This document shows, one piece after another, positions 58,715 to 64,000 of a stretch of 64,000 nt of DNA; position 1 is the first letter of the stretch, and each line of letters begins with the position of its first letter. The position numbers were made by a program, and so were the translations under genes. The notes below the pieces were generated by a model. That model saw nothing but the letters and a program-made list of their open reading frames with translations, had not been told where the DNA came from and did no database searches. Source of the stretch: Histomonas meleagridis (Eukaryota > Parabasalia > Tritrichomonadida > Dientamoebidae); the NCBI GenBank assembly GCA_020186115.1, contig WSYJ01000060.1, positions 930,001 through 994,000 of the forward strand, in the 5' to 3' direction.

Positions 58715-59758
58715 TTATTTATCCTGTGGAGGAATATTTAGTAGTGTTCCTTCATCTTCTTCCAATTGCTTTTCTACCACTTTATCCAAGCCTCTTTTCC
58801 ATAGCTCGTGGTTCTCTCCAAGTGCATAATATAGAGTACTACTTTCATATCCTTCATTTCCTATATAATTTAATTGTTCGATTACTTCATCCAGTAAAAT
58901 TGCTTTTCCTGTTGCAATTGAAAATCCCAATCCTGGATTTAATATATTCATGATATGAATATGGAAGTGATAATACGATGGCTGATAATGAATATATATT
59001 CTTAATTCATCAGGACGAACCGAATATTTAGTGGATATAACAGTTTTAATCTTTCTCATCAACATTTTTAACCATGGTTGATCCTTTGGTTTCAAATCAC
59101 GTAATGAATGAATGTCATTTCGATATACTATGGTAATTAAATACATGGAATCTAAATCAGTACCATTCCATTTCATATCTGGCAATATAACGAAACTGTT
59201 GTATAAATCATTTGGATCGTATTCTTTGTAAATCACATGATCAGATTCGGCTCCTTCATATAAGATGTTGTGGACCCATTTTAAACTTCTTTCTGAGCAC
59301 ATCTCTTTAATATAAGGTTCAACAATTTCATGATAAACTTCCGGTGTCTCTTTAATGAAGTGGGACTTTTGTTTTCCATATTTTTCAATGTGACTGTCTT
59401 TGGCAGGATATATCAAAGTTATCTTAGCAGTGGGATTATGTTCCATGTCTTGCTTTAGGGTAGCTAAACCCCAATGATAAATATCATTTGAGTCATTTAC
59501 TTTCAAATCTTCTATCGATTTAATATATGAAAATTCAGCTTCACTTGTATTATCTCCGTCTTTACTTTACTTAAAAGCATTATCATTTGTATCGAAATGA
59601 GTTTTTTCCAATAACATAATAGCATCCTTTTCATCTATGGTACCCAGTATGAAAACGCTTTTTGTTTGTGGAATTGAATTTAGGATTCGAGAAAACTTAA
59701 ATTTTTTGACTAAGTTTAAAAATTCCTTGGGTTGTGTTGTCTGGTCTTCACTTGACAT
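58715..59758 (-). pseudogene. DCPS: Scavenger mRNA decapping enzyme DcpS with an in-frame stop
   Basis: DcpS hydrolyses the m7G cap left after 3' to 5' mRNA decay. The 347-codon span matches the family length (human 337). The N-terminal part (KSVFILGTIDEKDAIMLLEK) and the rest are in the same frame but separated by a TAA at 59567-59569. Downstream come LPDMKWNGTDLDSMYLITI, IHSLRDLKPKDQPWL and the HIT motif in YIHYQPSYYHFHIHIMN, with all three active-site histidines in order. Everything except the stop is intact. A recent nonsense mutation, stop readthrough, a sequencing error or a small undetected intron could explain it. The reading frame downstream has no early ATG that would give a complete enzyme. 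Confidence 0.75.
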
Positions 59759-60260
59759 TTTTGAATAAAATGGTCATCACTGTTGACATTTCTTAGGAAA
59801 TTTTGGCATTTTTTAAAAACTGCGATTTTCTCATACTTTGCAAATAATTAAAAGAATGTTATAATACATATATCGCTCTTCATCAACAAAAATGTCAAAT
59901 TTCAATTTTTGCATAAAATCAATACCAACATTTCATAACATCTATATATAAAAATGAATAAAATTGATATCACATCAAGCCTTACGTTAGCAAGCATGTT
60001 AAAAAAAATCACATCATTCAGCTTTTTTGTCATTTTATCATATTAAAAAAGATCAATATATTTCCCTAAACTTTAAAATCGTCAACAAAACTTAAAAGTT
60101 CTCATATAGTTTCAATTTAATTATTAATACTTCTTCAATCCATTCATTCATTTGGTCAAAAGACGACTTTGGACTTCTAACAAAACCTTTATCGTTGTAT
60201 TGAAAATTCAATACATCGGCCGATGAAATCACATCAAAGTTCACTCATCAGTAGTCAGCT
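59759..60260. other. Intergenic, nothing recognised
   Basis: AT-rich with no reading frame worth calling. AATGGTCATCACTGTTGAC directly before the DcpS start could be part of its promoter. Confidence 0.4.
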
Positions 60261-62375
60261 TTATTCATCGATCTCGAGCTCTGTTTTCAAGAATTCCCTA
60301 AACGCCTTTTGGTAATCGCCATCACCGTTACCCATAGCATATTCAGCGACAGCCAATTCCGAGCAAGACAGCACTGGTTCCACAGCATCCCAACCCAAAG
60401 ATCCCATCATCATCAACATCATTTGTTTCTTTTCTTTCTCGGAAGCAGTTTGATATGTTGAACCTGCCGCTTCGATTGGGCTTTTCGACAATGCGATACT
60501 TACAATCAAAGGGATTCCATTATCATCTATTTCTTCTTCAGGAATACCCACAGTAGTTTCGACACCATTAGTTTCAACAACGGTAACAAACGTTGATGAA
60601 ACCTCTTTAATTGCCAAAGCGTTCACAGGTATTGACGGTGCGTTTTTTTCTTTCGTTGGGATATGTGAGAAACGACTTGAGACCAATTCGATTGATTTGA
60701 AATTATCTATTTCAAGTCCGTCAGTCGTCAAAAGATAAAGTCTTCCATCGAAGAACTTAAAATCGAAAACTCTTTTTTGCCGACGACATTTTTCTTCCAT
60801 ATTACCATTACTTGTATCATATACTACATAACCATTTGCAGAAGCCAAAGCTATCAAAGGCGAAGACGAAGCGATTAGAAATGCGTCTTCAATATTTAAG
60901 TTAATATTTTCTAATGTGTTCCAACTATAAACAAAAGCCTTCGTATGTCCTTGCGATTGAAGGTTAAAAGACGTATCTAATTTCGAATGGCCACAAATCA
61001 ACGCGAAGTAATCATCGAACGTCACCAAACGTAAAGGATATGGAGTATCTTCGGGAGGTATTATATGTATAGCCTTACCGAGTGTAGTTTCATCGAATAT
61101 TTGTATGTAATATTTTAATGTTAATTCTTTATGTTTTCGTGACGTTTGTTGTATGAAATGTGCGTATTTCTTATTTGGCCCTAACACAACATTTAGCGCT
61201 TGATTCGTCGCAATGATTTTATGTGTTTTCTTGTCATATATTGTATATGTTTGTGATGAGTGATTCATGACACAAATGAAATAATTGTTGTGAGAAATGT
61301 TATAAATTCCATCTGGTTGATTCGATTTTTGGATAAAATCAGGTATCGGTAATGATGGAATAATTTGTGGTAAATGTGCAAAGATATCTAAGACAATTAA
61401 ATTGTTGTCAGAAGTTAGAAACAGTAACGTTGGGTCTGTCGGATGACATTTTAATGATGTACAATTGAGTCGTTTTATGTGCATGATCGGAAACGACGTC
61501 ACTTTTTGTACAACTTTTGTGGAGCCGCCGATCAAAAGTGACGATGAGTCGCAGATGGCAAAAAATAAGGGCTTGTAAGCAATTGGTAACATACAGGAAG
61601 TGATCTGTTGGATGTTGTAGTTGGTAGGCTTGGTGTCGCCGGCTGTTACCCCTGCAAAACTACATTCACCTGTCTTGTCTATTTTTGTGGGTGATATTAA
61701 ATATGAATCAACTGTGCGTTTGTCATCAACTAAGAAAAGAGAACTGGTGAATATGTCAAATGAAATGCTTTTGCCATTATCTATTTGTAACTTGGTCGAA
61801 AGATTACCTGACGAAGAAAAGAATTCTGCCATCCCTGATGATGATAATGATAGAACACCAAAGTGATCACCTTCGAAACGTGTTATAAATAATGATGATG
61901 GGGTACCAGAAGTATTAGCAAATACTCGAGTGGTCCCATTTACCAATGAAACTGAATAAAGAGTATGTGAATTATCACCAACGATAAGTGAGTCAGGTGC
62001 TTGGGCAGCACATGTGGCAACAAATTCAAATGGATTCCATGTTGGATTATTAAATGTATGGCCCCAGGTTAAAAAACCACGTGGGTATAATATTGCTAAA
62101 TAGTTATTTGATGGAAGTTGTTGAAATGTTGACTTTAAAACGGATTGATAAGCGCGGCATGAAATATCGTCAATAAAAAACATACCTATCGCAGGCTTAC
62201 CAGAGTTTTGTACTTCTTTTGGGAGATAGCCGGAAACTGAAAAATTACGAATTGAACGATTTTTCATAATGTCAAGAATAGTAAGACTTTGCTTTGATGT
62301 GTAAATTGCGACTTGGAGGTTGCATGGATGTGGTGTTATTAGTGAAATAGGCTCTTCACAAGCGTGCCCAAACAT
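60261..62375 (-). CDS. WD40-like beta-propeller protein, unidentified
   Basis: 704 residues. From about residue 10 to 600 the sequence alternates short beta strands and loops in the manner of one or two WD40-type propellers (for example SLKCHPTDPTLLFLTSDNN followed by LIVLDIFAHL, and LIALASANGYVVYDT). Classical WD dipeptides are few. The last 70 residues are helical, with a methionine run (KKQMMLMMMGSLGW) and AVAEYAMGNGDGDYQKAFRE. It has no membrane span or signal peptide. Propeller followed by a short alpha-helical tail recalls coat and tethering proteins (coatomer, WDR11, VPS-like) but none could be matched. Function not assigned. Confidence 0.6.
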   Translation of the reverse strand: MFGHACEEPISLITPHPCNLQVAIYTSKQSLTILDIMKNRSIRNFSVSGYLPKEVQNSGKPAIGMFFIDDISCRAYQSVLKSTFQQLPSNNYLAILYPRGFLTWGHTFNNPTWNPFEFVATCAAQAPDSLIVGDNSHTLYSVSLVNGTTRVFANTSGTPSSLFITRFEGDHFGVLSLSSSGMAEFFSSSGNLSTKLQIDNGKSISFDIFTSSLFLVDDKRTVDSYLISPTKIDKTGECSFAGVTAGDTKPTNYNIQQITSCMLPIAYKPLFFAICDSSSLLIGGSTKVVQKVTSFPIMHIKRLNCTSLKCHPTDPTLLFLTSDNNLIVLDIFAHLPQIIPSLPIPDFIQKSNQPDGIYNISHNNYFICVMNHSSQTYTIYDKKTHKIIATNQALNVVLGPNKKYAHFIQQTSRKHKELTLKYYIQIFDETTLGKAIHIIPPEDTPYPLRLVTFDDYFALICGHSKLDTSFNLQSQGHTKAFVYSWNTLENINLNIEDAFLIASSSPLIALASANGYVVYDTSNGNMEEKCRRQKRVFDFKFFDGRLYLLTTDGLEIDNFKSIELVSSRFSHIPTKEKNAPSIPVNALAIKEVSSTFVTVVETNGVETTVGIPEEEIDDNGIPLIVSIALSKSPIEAAGSTYQTASEKEKKQMMLMMMGSLGWDAVEPVLSCSELAVAEYAMGNGDGDYQKAFREFLKTELEIDE

Positions 62376-62856
62376 TTGCTTTAAATTTTGAAGGTGGTTA
62401 TATAAAGCATTGAAATTTGGAATGAAGAAGAAAACTGATTTTAATGTTTGGTGTATTAATACTTAATATTAAGAAAGATCAGTTAATATTCGTTTATTTA
62501 ATGTAACAATCCATGGTAATGATGTTGAAGTTATAAAGTTTTCCAAATTTTTTAAATTTGATCGAATTGCCAATGTTATAAGTAAAACACTTATTTTATA
62601 ACTTGAAGAAATTGATAAGTATAAAGTTGTTAAGTGTTTGCCATGTATAATTATAAATTACACATTAGATGTATTTTATCACTCATCAAATTCTTTTGTT
62701 TAATACATAATCTCTAATTTTATTCATCTCATGAGATGTTTTTCTATATGAAATATTTTTGTAAAAATCCACGATGGATTAAAACATAATGTTTGAAGTT
62801 AATCCAAATAAACAAAAGTGCTCGGTCATTTTTGAATAATTTAAAAATCAGTTTCA
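62376..62856. other. Intergenic, nothing recognised
   Basis: AT-rich with no promoter match to the recurrent element and no gene. Confidence 0.4.
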
Positions 62857-63899
62857 ATGGAAATTTCAAGTTCAACACCTCCTTTACACATTGTTCCAGA
62901 TGAAGTAGTTACAATTGAAAATTTATTTCTAGAATAAAACCAAAACAACATCGAGACCATTGCTATACAAGTTTCAAAAATATTAGAAGTTGAACCAAGT
63001 TTTCCTTTACTTTATGAATTTTATATTTCTCAATTTATATATATGTCTTACTTTACACGAAATAAAGATGTAAAATTATAATATATTTCATTTTTAGATT
63101 TAATAACAAATAATTAAAATTTGAATTTTATTAAGTTACTTAAGGTATTAACTACATATCTTTATCAAATAAATACATATGAATCTTTATGTTTTCTTAA
63201 GGAAATGATCGAACGAGAAATGATCCCTCCAAATATTAATGAAGACATAAATAAAAAAATAAATAAAAAAATCAAAGAAGAAACACATTTATTAGAAGTT
63301 CTTCAAAATGATAAAATTGAGGAATTACAAGAAATTTCATCACAAAATGATTTTGATTATAATCAAATAATTGATAAATCACAATGCGAAAATTATTCTT
63401 TTCTTTATAACCAAAAAGAAAATATATCAATTATTGATTATTGCGCATTTTTTGGATCAATTCAATGTTTTAAATTTTCATCATTCATTTATGCGAACAA
63501 AATAACACGTTGTTTGGAAAAGCATTAAAAACAGCAATTCAATATCATCGAAACGATATTTTTTATTACTTTTATGAAAAGAAACTTGGGAAAATTGAAG
63601 AAAGAAAAAAGATTAATAATAAAAATATTTAAACTAAATTAGGTATTCAATGTTTAAAGTTCATCAATTATGAAATTTTGTCTTTTTTAGAAAAAGAAGG
63701 TTTGGAAAAAACAAACCATTCTCTTCAAAATGCATCAATCAGCTTGAATAACCTTCCTTTTATATGTATATTTTTTGATGGAAGTTTTATTAATAAAGAA
63801 CTTTTTCTTGAGCTTATTGAAAATGGAAACCCTATTGTAGTAAAATGGTTCTTCATACAAAAGAGAATTAAAATTGATATCGAAGATGTTAGATTATAG
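62857..63899 (+). pseudogene. Broken DUF3447-type ankyrin gene
   Basis: The ATG at 62857 opens MEISSSTPPLHIVPDE. A TAA follows after 26 codons. Family sequence resumes after it (EVEPSFPLLYEFYISQF) and again at 63121-63528, with the core KIEELQEISSQNDFDYNQII, then IIDYCAFFGSIQCFKF. A frame break near 63490 and a stop near 63630 interrupt the rest, which ends at 63899 with LELIENGNPIVVKWFFIQ. Four or more lesions make it a pseudogene. The order of blocks is the same as in the broken gene at 1397-3628, but no ankyrin tail is visible before the window ends. Confidence 0.72.
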
Positions 63900-64000
63900 A
63901 ATTAGATATATAAAATATTTATTTAAAATTTCATACAATTTTTTAAATTTGCTTTTTTTTGGGCAACTGAGGATAATTCCATACGTATTTGATAAAATTC

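Noticed and set aside
1-64000. tRNA, rRNA and CRISPR arrays
   Set aside because: No T-arm-like GGTTCRA..CC box with a fitting A box, no rRNA-like GC-rich blocks and no regularly spaced exact repeats were seen.

Overview
The window is eukaryotic nuclear DNA, most likely from a parabasalid protist of the Trichomonas/Tritrichomonas type. The supporting signs are strong AT richness, genes that read as single uninterrupted frames up to 18 kb, short intergenic gaps, stop codons that often run into TAAA, and families expanded in trichomonads: ankyrin proteins with a DUF3447-type head, a BspA-like leucine-rich fragment, and a kinase-like domain joined to Sel1 repeats. The species is an inference. No tRNA, rRNA, CRISPR array or bacterial-style operon was seen.

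Layout. 1-6 kb: the start of an RFC1 clamp-loader gene (minus strand), a broken ankyrin gene with unusual spacers between its repeats, a bacterial-looking alpha/beta hydrolase, and a TBCCD1-like centrosomal gene. 6.6-24.8 kb: one gene of 6082 codons combining a predicted pseudokinase, a Sel1 region, six AAA+ modules of midasin/dynein type, a very long linker, three von Willebrand A domains and an unidentified alpha/beta module. 25-31 kb: a PH-like plus leucine-rich-repeat protein, a seven-span membrane protein, and two decayed ankyrin loci. 31-36 kb: a group of genes typical of flagellate cells (LisH/FOP-like, IFT38, TMEM231-like), a BspA relic and a nucleotide-sugar transporter. 36-43 kb: a RhoGEF-PH-kelch protein and a degenerate TBC protein. 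43-49 kb: an importin-type karyopherin, a short hAT-like transposon copy with target-site duplication, and an intact ankyrin protein with an exact internal duplication. 49.6-52.4 kb: a lid-less Hsp70, a roadblock dynein light chain and ribosomal protein L19e. 52.6-62.4 kb: UTP10/HEATR1, a DcpS decapping enzyme with an in-frame stop, and a beta-propeller protein. The window closes with another broken ankyrin gene.

Three functional threads recur. Ribosome production and transport: UTP10, L19e, the karyopherin, and possibly the midasin-like giant. Flagellum and basal body: TBCCD1, FOP-like, IFT38, TMEM231-like, roadblock. Small-GTPase and cytoskeleton control: RhoGEF-kelch, TBC, CARMIL-like. All genes appear to be transcribed singly. 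Short elements of the form GACCGTTTA, AACCGTTA or ACGTTAA lie 7-60 bases before many start codons and helped choose between alternative starts. The item most worth follow-up is the giant pseudokinase-AAA-vWA fusion. Next are the spacer-interrupted ankyrin units and the hAT-like element.
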